From contig NC_090451.1 of assembly GCF_031143425.1 (NCBI RefSeq), positions 665,350,575 to 665,414,574 of the forward strand: 64,000 bases of DNA. Reading direction: 5' to 3'. Shown piece by piece: positions 11,548 to 23,359 of this stretch (position 1 is the stretch's first letter; each line of letters begins with the position of its first letter). The notes under the pieces were generated by a model, which did not search any database, was not told where the DNA came from, and saw nothing but the letters and a program-made list of their open reading frames with translations. Source of the stretch: Pleurodeles waltl (taxonomy: Eukaryota > Chordata > Amphibia > Caudata > Salamandridae). The translations under genes and the position numbers were made by a program.

Positions 11548-13220
11548 ATGGCGGCTAGTCGAGCGCGCCGAAATGCCGTGAGGTTCTCAGCAGTTGAAGA
11601 CGTCAAGATGGATGGATTGTTGTTCAGCCGCTCAGTGCTGCAAAAGGAACTTGGATTCAGACCTGATCAGATTGACTACCTGTTTGCTTTTCCTGGAGGT
11701 AAAGTCTTTGAAGTGATTTTCACCATCTTTGCTTTGTTTGAACAATGCCTCAAGCGCTTTAAAGAAAGGAATGACTCTGCACCTTTGAAAGTGTTTTACA
11801 TAAATGCCTTGACTCAGCCTCAGAAGAAATGGGTGAATGTCTCCATGTTTAATGAGTATGTTCAGAGCGCTGACATTATCACCTGGCTCAATCAGTTTTG
11901 CTTGTTTCTCATGGGGCCAGAGTGAGAGATGCTGATGGTGTAAAGACTGGCTACTTTAAAGCCTTGGTATCTTTAAAGAGAGACCCTGCCACTGATGATC
12001 TGAGGCACATACCTAGCGCTATTACACTTGGTGGAGCCACAGGCACTGTCTTCTATGTGGGTCAGCCTAGGAGATGCAGGAAATGTAATTTGGAGGTGCA
12101 CTTGGCTATGGATTGCACTGCACCTTTCTGCACTAAGTGTAGAAACACTGGACATGAAGTTGAGGATTGTGTGGCTGAAAAAACGTGCAATCTTTGTGGC
12201 TCAACTGAGCATGAGTTTAAAAACAGCCCCTCCTCCTATGCCTTTAAAACAAAAACTGCACGACTGGAGCAACCTTTCACTCCCCACCAGAGTAGAGGGA
12301 GGTCAAGGGAAGATGACGAGGAGGAGGAGGAAGAATTAATCAGGCTTGGTTTGGAGGAGGAAAGATTTGCTCTCCAACCTGGTTTATCATTGTCTGAAGC
12401 AAAGGTGGATATCACTGTGGAGCAAGTCACCTCTGGGGAAGGTGCTCCAGTTTTGGCGGGAAAACAAGCAGGTGCAGTTGATGAGGCTGGGAACTGCATG
12501 GAACCTAATGAGAGTGCTTCACCAGGTGCGCCTGATCAACCAATCATGGCTCCCACACCTGATTTAAATTTGGATGTCCAATCACAGCAGACGTCCTCCA
12601 AAACCACTAGGGGGGGTGTTGCCCAACATCACCAGGGTGTTGTTGAAAGGAATGATATCGTCAGTGCTTGAGGCTCTTCTTTGATTTCCACCACAGGTGC
12701 AGCTCTTGACGCACCCCAGGTGCAACTTGTTCCACCTTCTGCTCCACAGCCACATGGCACTGTTATGGATGACAGTCTGTATGTTACGCCTAAGGTATTT
12801 TCTACTCTAAGCCAGCACTCACTAGAACCCGCTTCATCTGGTACTGCAAAAGCGGTTGGTACTCAAGGTACAGTGTCTACAATTTCCTCTACAGACTCTT
12901 GCAGTGAGATAGAGTTCGCCTGTACAGCCCTGGAACACTCTTCTTTCTCTGACATTGCGGTTGCTGCTGAGGTGGTTGAGTGGGGCAAGGATGACATTTT
13001 TGTTGAGGAAGGGGTTGAAGCTGCCATGGATGTCTCAACCTCATTAAAAAGGAAGGAGAAAGAGGGTGATGACACGGAAGAGACTGGTTTTGAGAGCAAT
13101 GACTCTAGAGACTTGTGCACACAGGATGACAGGCGTAATTTCCAGGCGGTGACAGGGGAGGATGCTTTTACCCTTGTGATAAAGCGGAAGACTAAGAAGA
13201 GGAATAGGAAATTGGACTGA
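11548..13220 (+). pseudogene. Tx1-like ORF1 (CCHC zinc-knuckle protein), broken, copy 1
   Basis: Putative nucleic-acid-binding ORF1 protein. It starts at ATG 11548, inside AAGATGGCGGC; an N-terminal domain is followed by three CCHC knuckles from 12075 (CRKC..., CTKC..., CNLC...), an acidic E-rich stretch near 12320, a serine/threonine-rich linker and a lysine/arginine-rich end. The frame breaks near 11905-11925, and GGA has become TGA at 12669-12671 (GGA in the other copies). Two knuckles are damaged: Gly to Val in the first and the last Cys to Ser in the third. ORF1 ends at 13220, 15 bases before the ORF2 start. Confidence 0.85.
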
Positions 13221-13235
13221 AAGTACCATTTTACA

Positions 13236-16200
13236 ATGTTTATGTTTTTCAGATATTTCCTGATGCTTCTCTTAGGGAGTATTAATGTCAGGTGCTTGGG
13301 TGATGATGTGAAAAGTTCATCAATTTTTTACTTTTTGAGCCTGCAAACATTGGACATGATTTTCTTACAGGAATGTGCTATTCCAGAACATTCTAGGGAC
13401 CAAAAACTGCAGCAAATGTGGACCTGTGGCCTTTCCACCTGGCCAGGCTGTAATTCTGACCGTAATGCAGGATTAGGCATTTTACTTTGCAGTTCTGACT
13501 TTGCTGTTCACCAGGTACAACATGTGGTTAAGGGGAGACTATTATGTGTGGATGGTACTTGGAATGGCCATGATTTACACCTCATTAATGTATACTGCCC
13601 TACATCATTGTCCTGCAGAAAGAATGTTTTGAGCTTCCTGTCTCAGCTCCTTTTATGCAACAGGAATGTTTTTCTGGGTGGTGATTTTAACTGCTTACTG
13701 GATGTAAAAGACAGATCCTCTTCTTCTGCAGTACACCTTGATGGTAGCTCTACCTCACTGAAAAGTATAATTTCTGATTTTCATTTACAGGACTCCCACA
13801 AAGTGTTACATCCAAATGATCCTGGTTACACTTGGGTTAGTTCTAACTCTCCCACTAAGTCTCGCATTGACTTCATCTTTGCAAGTCCCTCTGAAAAGAT
13901 AGTTTCAGCTACGCTCATTCCTGTTTTCTTTTCAGATCATTGCCTCATTTCAGTTGGCGTCTCCATAGCAGATATACGTCTTAGAGGGAAGGGTCTGTGG
14001 AAACTAAATATTATTTTGCTCAATGACAAGGTTACCCGGGATAAGTTTAGTTACCATTACCAGAATTGGCAGTCCCTCAAAATTATTTTCCCCTCCATCA
14101 GTGAGTGGTGGGAGGACATTAAGATTCGTACACGGTCCTTCTTTATTCGGGAGGGTACTAGAGTGGCTAGAGACCGACGTTGTAGAATCAACCATTTGCA
14201 AATCCGGCTCCAGAATTTGTCCTAGCTGTTGGAATTCGGTTTTGATGTACAGGCAGACATTCTATTGTGCAAGCAGAGGTTATCCTCATTGTACCATGAT
14301 TTTACTAAAGGGTTGCTTCTCCGCAGTAGGATTCAGTTCCTAGAGGACAATGAGACTTGCTCTAGGTTTTTCTTTCTTAAAGCTAGGGCTACTGGGAGAA
14401 TTATAGATGCCATGATGGACTCCCAAGGTACCACACATACCACTACTGAAGGTATCCGAGACAGTGTGCATGATTTCTATAGCGACTTATATGGGCCCAA
14501 AGTTTCAGACAATGCAACTGGGAATTTTTTCATGCAACATCTGCGGTTGTCTTTGTCTGAAGAGGATAAGGAAGTTCTTGAAGGGGACTTGGTGCTTGCA
14601 GACCTCAAAAGGGCTATGCTCAGCTTGCCTAAGGGGAGATCCCCCGGTTCTGATGGCATACCTGTAGAGTTTTATGCTACATTTTGGGACTTAGTGGGCT
14701 CCGACTTACTTGAAGTCTTTCGTTGTTCTATGAGGGAAGGATTGCTCCCCAATTCCTTGAGAGGTGGTTGCATAAGACTTATCTATAAGAAGAAAAGTGA
14801 TAGAGCCGATGTAAAGAACTGGCGTCCAATCAGCCTTCTTAATGTAGACTTCAAAATATTGTCTAAAACGTTGTTCCTTCGGTTGCGGCCTGTTGCATCC
14901 ACAGTCGTTGAATCAGACCAAACGTGTGGCATACCTGGGCGTAAGATATCTGACAATTTATGTTTAGTTAGGGATGTGTTATCGTATGTTAAAGAACGTG
15001 GGTTATCTATGTGTTTGCTGAACCTGGATCAGGAAAAGGTTTTCGATAGGCTAAACCACTCTTTTATGTTTCAGGTTTTAGAACATTTGAATTTTGGTCC
15101 AACTTTTAGGTCCTGGATTTCTTTACTGTATACCCATTGTTATAGCAGGGTCATGGTCAATGGCACGTTGACTGCCTCTTTTCCTGTTTTGTCAGTTGTA
15201 CAGCAGGGATGTCCTTTGTCCCCCCTCTTGTTCATTTTGGCCATCGAATCTTTTCTTGCAACTCTGACGGCTGATAAGCTGATTAAAGGGATCTCTGTCC
15301 CTGGAGGTAGGGGGGTTTCTGTCACTGCCTCTGCTTATATGGACGATGTATCTGTTTTTTGTTCAGATAATATTTCCATCCGCCAGGTTTTATGGTATTG
15401 TAGTAGTTTTTTTTTTGCTTCATCATCGATGATTAACCTGGCAAAGAGTGAGTGTTTGTACGTCAACTGGAAGGAAGATAAGATGGATTGGGGCCTTAAG
15501 GTAGTGGAAGATCGCGTCAAAGTTCTTGGTCTGTTCTTTGGTGAGGGTGGTAGCTTGCAGAGCTGGTCTGAATGCATGTCCAAGGTGAAGCAGAAGATTG
15601 CACTTTGGGGTTTGCGGTCACTTACTATGACTGGTAAAATTCTTGTTGCAAAGGCAGATTTTCTATCGTGCCTTCTGTATATTGCAGTGGTTACCCCGTC
15701 CCACGACACTGCCTTACACTGCTACAGAGGTGGGTTTTTCAGTTCATTTGGGGAGGAAAGCAAGAACGAGTGGCCCGCGTGACCATGTTTAAGCCTGTGG
15801 TTTTGGGTGGCAAGAGTGCTCCAAACATTGGTCTTGCTTTGCAATCTTTGTTTATTTGCACCGTGATCAGAGGGAGTATTTGTCTGGATAAGGAAGAAAG
15901 GAAGTGGTCTTTTTTGCCAGTTTTTGGTTGAATTTTCTGGTGTGCAGAACATGGGGCATGGTTGTCTCTAATAGCATGCCTCATTCAGAATCCTGCCCAT
16001 TTGCTTACTTTTATGCCAGGAAATTCATTAGGACTCACAATTTACACGCAATTCCTTTGGGCCTGATCTCACCTAGGCTGATTCGCAAAACTGTTACTGG
16101 GGACCAGCAGCAGGTACCAGTCAGGGGTTTTTCAGACCTGGCTTCTAAGGCTATTTGGGCAAATGTTTCTGTACGGTACCATCATAATATCTATTGTGAC

Positions 16201-16656
16201 CTGGCATGGGCCACAGTACATGGTTGCCTGCCTCTCCGCCTTTTTTTGTTTAGGAGACGATGTTCTAGGGCCCTGTTTTGTGTCAGGAAGGGTTGTTTGG
16301 CAGAAGAATCCTGTGACCACCTCTTTTGGTACTGCCCCATGGCACAACAGGTGTGGGCTTTGGCGGAAGTATGGATTTATTCCCTGAATTCTGATGTGGT
16401 TTTGTCTAGAGAGGGTGTGATCTTTGGCCTGTTTGTTTCCAGCTCCCCATGTCAGAAATATTGGATAGTGGTGAATTGTTTGAAGGATGCTTTGTGGAGG
16501 GCTAGAAATCTTCTGCTTTTCAAAGCTGTTGATCTCTCCCCACAAGTGGTCTATGCTCTGGGTTGTTCTTTGGTCCACGATTACTTGTGTAAAGATATAT
16601 ATCAGAAGGGCAAGGTGCCTACCTATTTGGAATGGTGTTGGAGTGATAATGGGTGA
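13236..16656 (+). pseudogene. Tx1-like ORF2 (endonuclease / reverse transcriptase), broken, copy 1
   Basis: The APE endonuclease domain shows SINVRCL, FLQEC, GGDFN (near 13680), RIDFIF and SDH (near 13936). The reverse transcriptase shows KGRSPGSDGIPVEF (near 14632), WRPISLLN, NLDQEKVFDRL, QQGCPLSP and YMDD at 15336-15347. A C-terminal knuckle (CDHLFWYC) lies near 16315. AAG has become TAG at 14223-14225, splitting EN from RT. Frames shift near 15710 and between about 15870 and 15930. The final frame ends at TGA 16654-16656. Target-primed integration is the known role of the family. Confidence 0.88.
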
Positions 16657-16953
16657 TGGATTTTTTTTGGGGGGGTTTGGTTTTTTTTCTAACACAGGAG
16701 TTGCTGTGTTCATTGGGATTGATCTTTGGCGTTTTTCTTTTATCTCATTGCTTTTAATTATTCATGCTTTTAGTTTCTTTTAATTCTGAATGCATTAACA
16801 TCTAGATGTTAACCTGGTGTTGGCCTTGGCACTGTGTGCGGTTTTTTACCTGGTCAAATGTCGTGCCACCTGAAACATGGATTGGCTGCCATGTATTCTG
16901 TCTTTTATAGTTGAATAAAGGTTTTTGAAACTTAAAAAAAAAAAAAAAAAAAA
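16657..16953 (+). other. Tx1-like 3' UTR and poly(A) tail, copy 1
   Basis: T-rich 3' untranslated region with a GAATAAAGG polyadenylation signal about 20 bases before the 20-base A tail. Copy 2 has the same 3' end at about 38876-39177, with the tail eroded to A/TA microsatellite. Confidence 0.75.
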
Positions 16954-17557
16954 GGTCCTAGAATACTTGTTTCTGGTCCAGGGAAAATCTGGCTTGGCAG
17001 TTCGGGCCGAACTGTTCCCATGAGGAACAGGGCCAAGACTGATTTGCATATGGCTGGGTCCAAAGTGTGGTACCATGGTGAGCAAAAGAATCATGGATTA
17101 AACCCAGATCTTTGACTGGGGGTGAGTGTTTGCATTGTTCAGCACTCCGTCCTTCATTCTTTTGTGTTATTAAAGGTGCTCTAAGTGGTAAGGGTAGGCC
17201 CAGACTTGGGTCCCTTGCTCACTGTGTCACTGAGTTCAAGCTAGCCTAGCTGGTGAAAGATGATGCTCTTAAACTGATCCCATGACACATGTTTCAGGTC
17301 CAGGAAGAACCTGGCTAGGCAATTTTGGCTGGACTGTTCCCAAGAGGAACAGGGTCAAGACTGATTTTTCTATGGTTGAGTCCCAACTGGGGTGACATGG
17401 TGAGCAAAATAATGATGTATAAACCCAGATCTGTGATTGGGGGTGAGTGTTTGGATTGTTCAGCACTCTCTTCATCATCCTTTTGTGTTATTAAAGTTTC
17501 CCTAAGTGGGAATGGCATGCCTAGCCTTGGGTCCCGTGCTCACTGTGCTACTGGATT

Positions 17558-17612
17558 CAAGCTAGCATGACTGATGATGGGTGATACTCTGAAACTAGTC
17601 CCAGGATGCTTG
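17558..17612 (+). ncRNA. Hammerhead ribozyme candidate, intact core
   Basis: CTGATGA is at 17571-17577, GAAA at 17591-17594, stem III C-G closed by the loop TA, and triplet GTC with the cut expected between 17600 and 17601. Distal stem I CAAGC/GCTTG is kept; the base pair next to the core is A-C. Confidence 0.75.
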
Positions 17613-17879
17613 GTTTTGGGCCAGGGAGGACCTGGTTTAGCAGTTCGGACTGGACTGTTCCCATGAGGAACAGGGTCAAGACTGATTTGCATATGGCTGG
17701 GTCCAAACTGGGGTGGCATGCTGAAAAAAAGAACAATGGATTAAACCCAGATCTGTGACTAAGGGTGAGTGTTTACATTGTTCAGCACTCCCTTCATCAT
17801 CCTTTTGTGTTATTAAAGTTGCTCTAAGTGATAAGGGTATGCCCAGATGTGGGTCCTCAACTGACTGTTGCAGTGGATT

Positions 17880-17934
17880 CAAGCATGTCTGTCTGATGAA
17901 GAGTGATACTCTGAAACTGATACCAGCATGTTTG
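17880..17934 (+). ncRNA. Hammerhead ribozyme candidate, perfect stem II
   Basis: CTGATGA is at 17893-17899, stem II is a fully paired AGAGT/ACTCT with loop GAT, and GAAA is at 17913-17916. The cleavage triplet is ATA, which hammerheads allow, cut expected between 17922 and 17923. Stem I uses the CAAGCATG/CATGTTTG pairing. Stem III has a C-A mismatch. Confidence 0.65.
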
Positions 17935-19542
17935 TTTTTGGTCCAAGAAGGCTTTGGCTTGAGATTTTCAGCTGTACTGTTCCCAATAAGGTACAGGGTC
18001 ATGACTGGTTTGCATTTGGCTGGGTGAAAACTGGGGTCGTATCGTGAGCAAAAGAACGATGGGTTAAACCCAGATCTGTGACTGGGGGTGAGTGTTTGCA
18101 TTGTTCAGCACTCCCTCCATCACCCTTTTGTGTTATTAAAGTTGTTTTAAGTGGGAAGGGTATGCTGAGACATGGGTCCTGTGTTCACTCTGCCTCTGGA
18201 TTCAAGCTATTCTGGTTGATGAAGGGTGATACTCTGAAACTGTTTCCAAGATGCTTGTTTCTGGTTCAGAGAGGGCCTGGCTGGCAGTTCGGGCTTAACT
18301 GTTCCCATGAGGAACAAGGTCAAAACTGATTTGCATATGGTTGGTTCGAAACGGGGGTGCTATGGTGAGCAAAAGAACGATGAGTTAAACCCTGATCTGT
18401 GACTCGGGGTGAGTGTTTTGATTGTTCAGCACTCTCTCCATCATCCTTTTGTGTTAATAAAGTTGTTTTAAGTGGGAAGGGTATGCCCAGATATGGGTCC
18501 CATGCTCACTGTTCCACTGGATTTAAGCTAGCATGGTTGATGATGAATGATACTCTGAAACTGGTTCCAGTGTGCTTCCATCTGGTCTATAGAGGACCTG
18601 CCTTGGTAGTTCAGGTTGGACTGTAACCATGAGGAGCAGGGTCGAGACTGATTTGCATATGGTTGGGTTCAAAAGGGGATGCTATGGTGAGCAGAAGAAT
18701 GATGGATTAAACTTGAATCTGTGACTGGGGGTGATTTTTGCATTGTTGAGCACTCTCTCCATTATCTTTTTGTGTTATGAAAATTGCCCTATGTGGGAAG
18801 GGTATGCCTAGACATGGGTCCCTTGCTCACTGTGCCACTGAATTCAAGCTAGCTTGGCTGAAGAAAAGTCATACTCTGAAGCTGGTCCCAGAATGCTTGT
18901 TTCTGGTCTAGGGAAAACCTGGCTTGGTAGTTCGGGCTGGACTATTCCCATGAAGAACAGGGCCAAGACTGATTTGCATATGGTTGGGTCCAAAGTGTGG
19001 TTCCATGGTGAGCAAAAGAACCATGGATTAAACCCAGATCTGTGACTGGGGGTGAGTGTTTGCGTTGTTCAGCACTCCGTCCTTCATTCTTTTGTGTTAT
19101 TAAAGTTGCTCTAAGTGTGAAGGGTATGCCCAGGCTTGGGTCCCTTGTTCACTGTGTCACTGAGTTCAAGCTAGCCTGGTTGGTGAAGGATGATGTTCTG
19201 AAACCGTTCTCAAAACACTTGTTTCAGGTCCAGGGAGAACCTGGCTTGGCAATTTGGGCTGGACTGTTCCCACGAAGAACAGGGTCAAGACTGATTTGCA
19301 TATGGTTGGGTCCAAACTGGGGTGATATGGTGAGCAAAAGAATGATGAATAAACCCAGATATGTGTCTGGGGGTGAATGTTTGCATTGTTCAGCACTCTA
19401 TCCATCATCTTTTTGTGTTATTAAAGTTTTCCTAAGTGGGAAGGGCATGCTTAGACATGGGTCCCGTGCTCATTGTGCTAGTGGATTCAAGCTAGCATGA
19501 CTAATGATGGGTGATACTCTGAAAGTGGTCCCAGGATGCTTA

Positions 19543-20464
19543 GGGGCATATTTATACTCCGTTTGAGACGGATTTGCGTTGTTTTTTTTAACGCAAATTC
19601 GATGCAAAACTAACTCCATATTTATACTCTGGTGTTAGACGCGTCTAGCGCCAAAGTCCATGGAGTTTGCGTCACTTTTTAGTGTGGACACTTACTTTGC
19701 TTTAATGATATGCAAGGTAGGCGTTCCCGTCTAAAAAATTGACTCCGAGGCATGTGCGTCGTATTTACACTCCCGGGCAAAAATCACGCCCGGGAGTGGG
19801 CGGATCAAAAAAAATGACTTCCAGACGCTTTTGCGTCGTTTTTTAGCGCCTGGTCAGGGCAGGCGTTAAGGGACCTGTGGGCTCTGAAGGAGCCCAGAGG
19901 TGCCCTCCCATGCCCCCAGGGACACCCCCTGTCACCCTTGCCCACCCCAGGAGGACACCCAAGGATGGAGGGACCCATCCCAGGGAACATAAGGTAAGTT
20001 CAGGTAAGTACATTTTTTTATTTTTTTTGTGGCATAGGGGGGCCAGATTTGTGCCCCCCTACATGCCACTATGTCCAATGACCATGCCCAGGGGACAGAA
20101 GTCCCCTGGGCATGGCCATTGGGCAAGGGGGCATGACTCCTGTCTTTGCTATGACAGGAGTCATTTCAATGGGGGTTGGGAGTTAAAAAAAATGGCGCAA
20201 ATCGGGTTGAGGCGAAAATTTTGCCTCAACCTGACTTGCCCCATTTTTTGGCGCCCAAGCTCCATATTCCCCTACGCCGCCGCTGCCTGGTGTACGTCAT
20301 TTTTTTTCACGCACACCAGGCAGCTCCGCCGGCTAACTCCGGCTAACGTCATTGAATAAATACGGCGCCCGCATGGCGCTTCAGAATGGCGTTAGCCGGC
20401 GCTAATTATTTTGACGCAAAACTGCGTTAGCGCAGTTTTGCGTCAAAAAGTATAAATATGGCCC
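19543..20464 (+). mobile_element. Harbinger-like MITE, copy 1
   Basis: Non-coding 922-bp element. Terminal inverted repeats are GGGGCATATTTATAC at the left and GTATAAATATGGCCC at the right. It is flanked by TTA on both sides (19540-19542 and 20465-20467), the 3-base target duplication typical of PIF/Harbinger elements. Empty sites exist at 24960 and 27405 in the same satellite position. The inside holds several hairpins: ACTCCCGGGC/GCCCGGGAGT near 19770, CATGCCCAGGGGAC/GTCCCCTGGGCATG near 20085, and ATGACTCCTGTC/GACAGGAGTCAT near 20132. No transposase frame is present, so it would rely on one supplied elsewhere. Confidence 0.85.
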
Positions 20465-23304
20465 TTAGTTTTGGGCCAGGGAGAACCTGATTTAGCAGTT
20501 CGGGCTGGACTGTTCCCATGAGGAACAGGGTCAAGACCGATTTGCATATGGCTGGGTCCAAACCGGGGAGGCATGCTGAGAAAAAGAACCATGGATTTAA
20601 CCCAGATCTGTGACTGGGGGTGAGTGTTTGCATTTTTCAGCACTCTGTCCTTCATTATTTTGTGTTATTAAAGTTGCCCTAAGTGGTAAGGGTATGCCGA
20701 GACTTGGGTCCCCAGCTCACTGTGAATCTGAATTCAAGCTAGTCTGGTTGATAAAGGGTGGTACTCTGAAACTGATCCCAAGGTGCTTGTTTCCGATCCT
20801 TGGTGGACCTGGCTTGGCAGTTTGGGCTAGACTGTTCCTATGAGAAACAGGGTCAAGACTGGTTTGCCTATGGCTGGGTCCAACCTGGGGTGTCATGGTG
20901 AGCAAAAGAACCATGGATTAAACCCAGGTCTGTGACTGGGGGTGAGTGTTTGCATTGTTCAGCACTCTGTTTGTCATTATTTTGTGTTATTAAAGTTTCC
21001 CTAAGTGTGAATGGTATGCCCAGACATGGGAACCGTGCTCACTGTGCCACTGGACTCAAACTAGCCTTGTTGATCAATGGTGATATTCTGAAACCTGTCC
21101 TAGGATGCTTGTTTCCAGTCCAGAGAGGACCTGGCTTGGCATTTTGCGCTGGACTGTTCCCGTGAGGAACAAGGTCAAGACTGATTTGCATATGGCTGGG
21201 TCCTAACCGAGGTGGCAAGGTGAGCAAAAGAATGATGGATGAAACCCAGATCTGTGATTGGGGGTGAGTGTTTGCATTGATCTGCATTCCGTCCATCATC
21301 CTTTTGTGTTATTAAAGTTGCTCTAAGTCGAAGGGTATGCCCAGATGTGAGTCCTGTGCTCACTGTGCCTCTGGGTTCAAGCTAGTGTTGGATGAAGGGT
21401 GATATTCTGAAATCAGCCCCAAGATGCTTGTTTCTGGTTCAAGGAAAACCTGCCTTGGTATTTTGGGCTGGCCTGTTCCTGTGAGGAAAAGGGGTAAGAC
21501 TGATTTGCATGTGGTTGGTTCCAAGCAGGGGTAGCATGGTGAGCAAAAGAACAATGGATTAAATCCCGATCTGGGACTGGGGGTGAGTGTTTGCATGGTT
21601 CAGCACTCCTTCCATCATCCTTTTGTGTTATGAAAATTGACCTAAGTGTGAAGGCTGTGCCCAGACGTGGGTCCCGTGCTCACTGTGCCACTGGATTCCA
21701 GCTATCCTGGCTGATGAAGGTTGATACTGTGAAACCAGCCCCAAGATGCTTGTTTCGGGTCCGGGGAAAATCTGGTTTGGCAGTTTGGGTGGACTGTTCC
21801 CATGAGGGACAGGGTCAAGACTGATTTGCATATGGCTGGGTCCAAACTGGGATGGCATGGTGAGCAAAAGAATGATGGATTAAAACCAGATCTGTGACTG
21901 GGAGTGAGTGTTTGCATTGTTGAGCACTACATCCATCATCCTTTTGTGTTATTAAAGTTGCCCTAAGAGGTAAGGGAATGCTGAGACATGGGTCCTGTGT
22001 TCACTCTGCCTCTGGATTCAAGCTATTCTGGTTGATGAAAGGTGATTCTCTGAAACTGTTTCCAAGATGCTTGTTTTTGGTTCAGAGAGGGCCTGGCTTG
22101 GCAGTTCGGGCTGAACTGTTCCCATGAGGAGCAAGGTCAAGACTGATTTGCATATGGTTGGTTCCAAACGGGGGTGCTATGGTGAGCAAAAGAACGATGA
22201 GTTAAACCCAGATCTGTGACTCGGGGTGAGTGTTTGCCTTGTTCAGCACTTTCTCCATCATCCTTTTGTGTTAGTAAAGTTGTTTTAAGTGGGAAGGGTA
22301 TGCCCAGATGTGGGTCCCATGCTCACTGTTCCACTGGATTTAAGCTAGCATGGTTGATGATGAGTGATACTCTGAAACCGGTTCCAGTGTGCTTCCATCT
22401 GGTCTACAGAGGACCTGGCTTGGTAGTTCGGGTTGGACTGTTCCCATGAGGAGCAGGGTCAAGACTGATTTGCATATGGTTGGGTCCAAACGGAGGTGCT
22501 ATGGTGAGCAGAAGAATGATGGATTTAACCTGAATCGGTGAGTGGGGGTGATTGTTTGCATTGTTGAGCACTCTCTGCATCATCCTTTTATGTTATGAAA
22601 ATTGCCCTATGTGCAAAGGGTCTGCCTGGACATGGGTCCCGTGCTCACTGTGCCACTGGATTCAAGCTAGCCTAGCTGAAAAAAAGTCATACTCTGAAGC
22701 TGGTCTCAGAATGCTTGTTTCCGGTCCAGGGAAAATCTGGCTTGGCAGTTCAGGCTGGAATGTTCCCATGAGAAACAGGAACACGATTGATTTGCATATG
22801 GCTGGGTCCAAAGTGTGGTACCATTGTGAGCAAAAGAACCATGGGTTAAACCCAGATCTGTGGCTGGGGTGAGTGTTTGCATTTTTCAGCACTCCGTTCT
22901 TTATTTTTTTGTGTTATTAAAGTTGATCTAAGTGGGAAGGGTATGCCCAGACTTGGGTCCCTTGCTCACTCTGTCACTGAGTTCAAGCTAGTTTGTCTGG
23001 TGATGGATGATGCTCTGAAATCAGTTCCAAGACATTTGTTTCAGGTCCAGGGAGAACCTGACTAGGCAATTTGGGCTGGACTGTTCTTAAAAGGAACAGG
23101 GTCAAGACTGATTTGCGTATGGTTGGGTCCAAATTGTGGTGACATGGTGAGCAAAATAACTATGGATAAACCCAGACCTATGACTGGGGGTGAGTGTTTG
23201 CATTGTTCAGCACTCCCTTCATCATCCTTTTGTGTTATTAAAGTTGCCCTAAGTGGGACGGGCATGCCTAGCTATTGGTCCCGTGATCACTGTGCTACTG
23301 GATT

Positions 23305-23359
23305 CAAGCTAGCATGACTGATGATGGGTGATACTCTGAAACTAGTCCCAGGATGCTTG
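23305..23359 (+). ncRNA. Hammerhead ribozyme candidate, intact core
   Basis: CTGATGA is at 23318-23324, GAAA at 23338-23341, stem III C-G with loop TA, and triplet GTC with the cut expected between 23347 and 23348. Distal stem I CAAGC/GCTTG is kept. It is nearly identical to the candidate at 17558, as expected for the same monomer type. Confidence 0.75.

Larger units (their letters stand above)
11415..16953 (+). mobile_element. Tx1-like LINE, copy 1 (Tx1-1)
   Basis: Complete-length non-LTR element: 5' UTR of about 130 bases, ORF1 with three CCHC knuckles, ORF2 with endonuclease and reverse transcriptase, a 3' UTR with AATAAA near 16912, and a 20-base poly(A) at 16934-16953. Zinc-knuckle ORF1 and the ORF2 type place it in the L1/Tx1 group. 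It starts after the satellite sequence GCTTAGACCTGG, the same monomer position as the other two copies. No clean target duplication is visible: downstream satellite resumes about 100 bases further along the monomer. Confidence 0.88.
16954..19542 (+). repeat. Newt satellite-2-like array, segment 2
   Basis: About eight monomers of about 320 bases between Tx1-1 and the first MITE (octamer landmarks near 17040, 17362, 17686, 18004, 18326, 18648, 18968 and 19288). The order of monomer types repeats that of segment 1 (GTACCATGG, then GACATGG, then CTAAGGGTGAG, then GTGAAAACTGGGG, and so on). Several octamers have decayed, for example GATTTTTCTATGG at 17360. Confidence 0.92.

Noticed and set aside
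12236..12499. Antisense serine-rich frame opposite the acidic part of Tx1-like ORF1 (also at 34646 and 55608)
   Set aside because: It is the shadow of a glutamate-rich coding run and has no independent support.
19877..20359. 160-codon frame inside MITE copy 1
   Set aside because: It crosses several hairpins, has no similarity to a transposase that I can recognise, and is not kept as one frame in the second copy.
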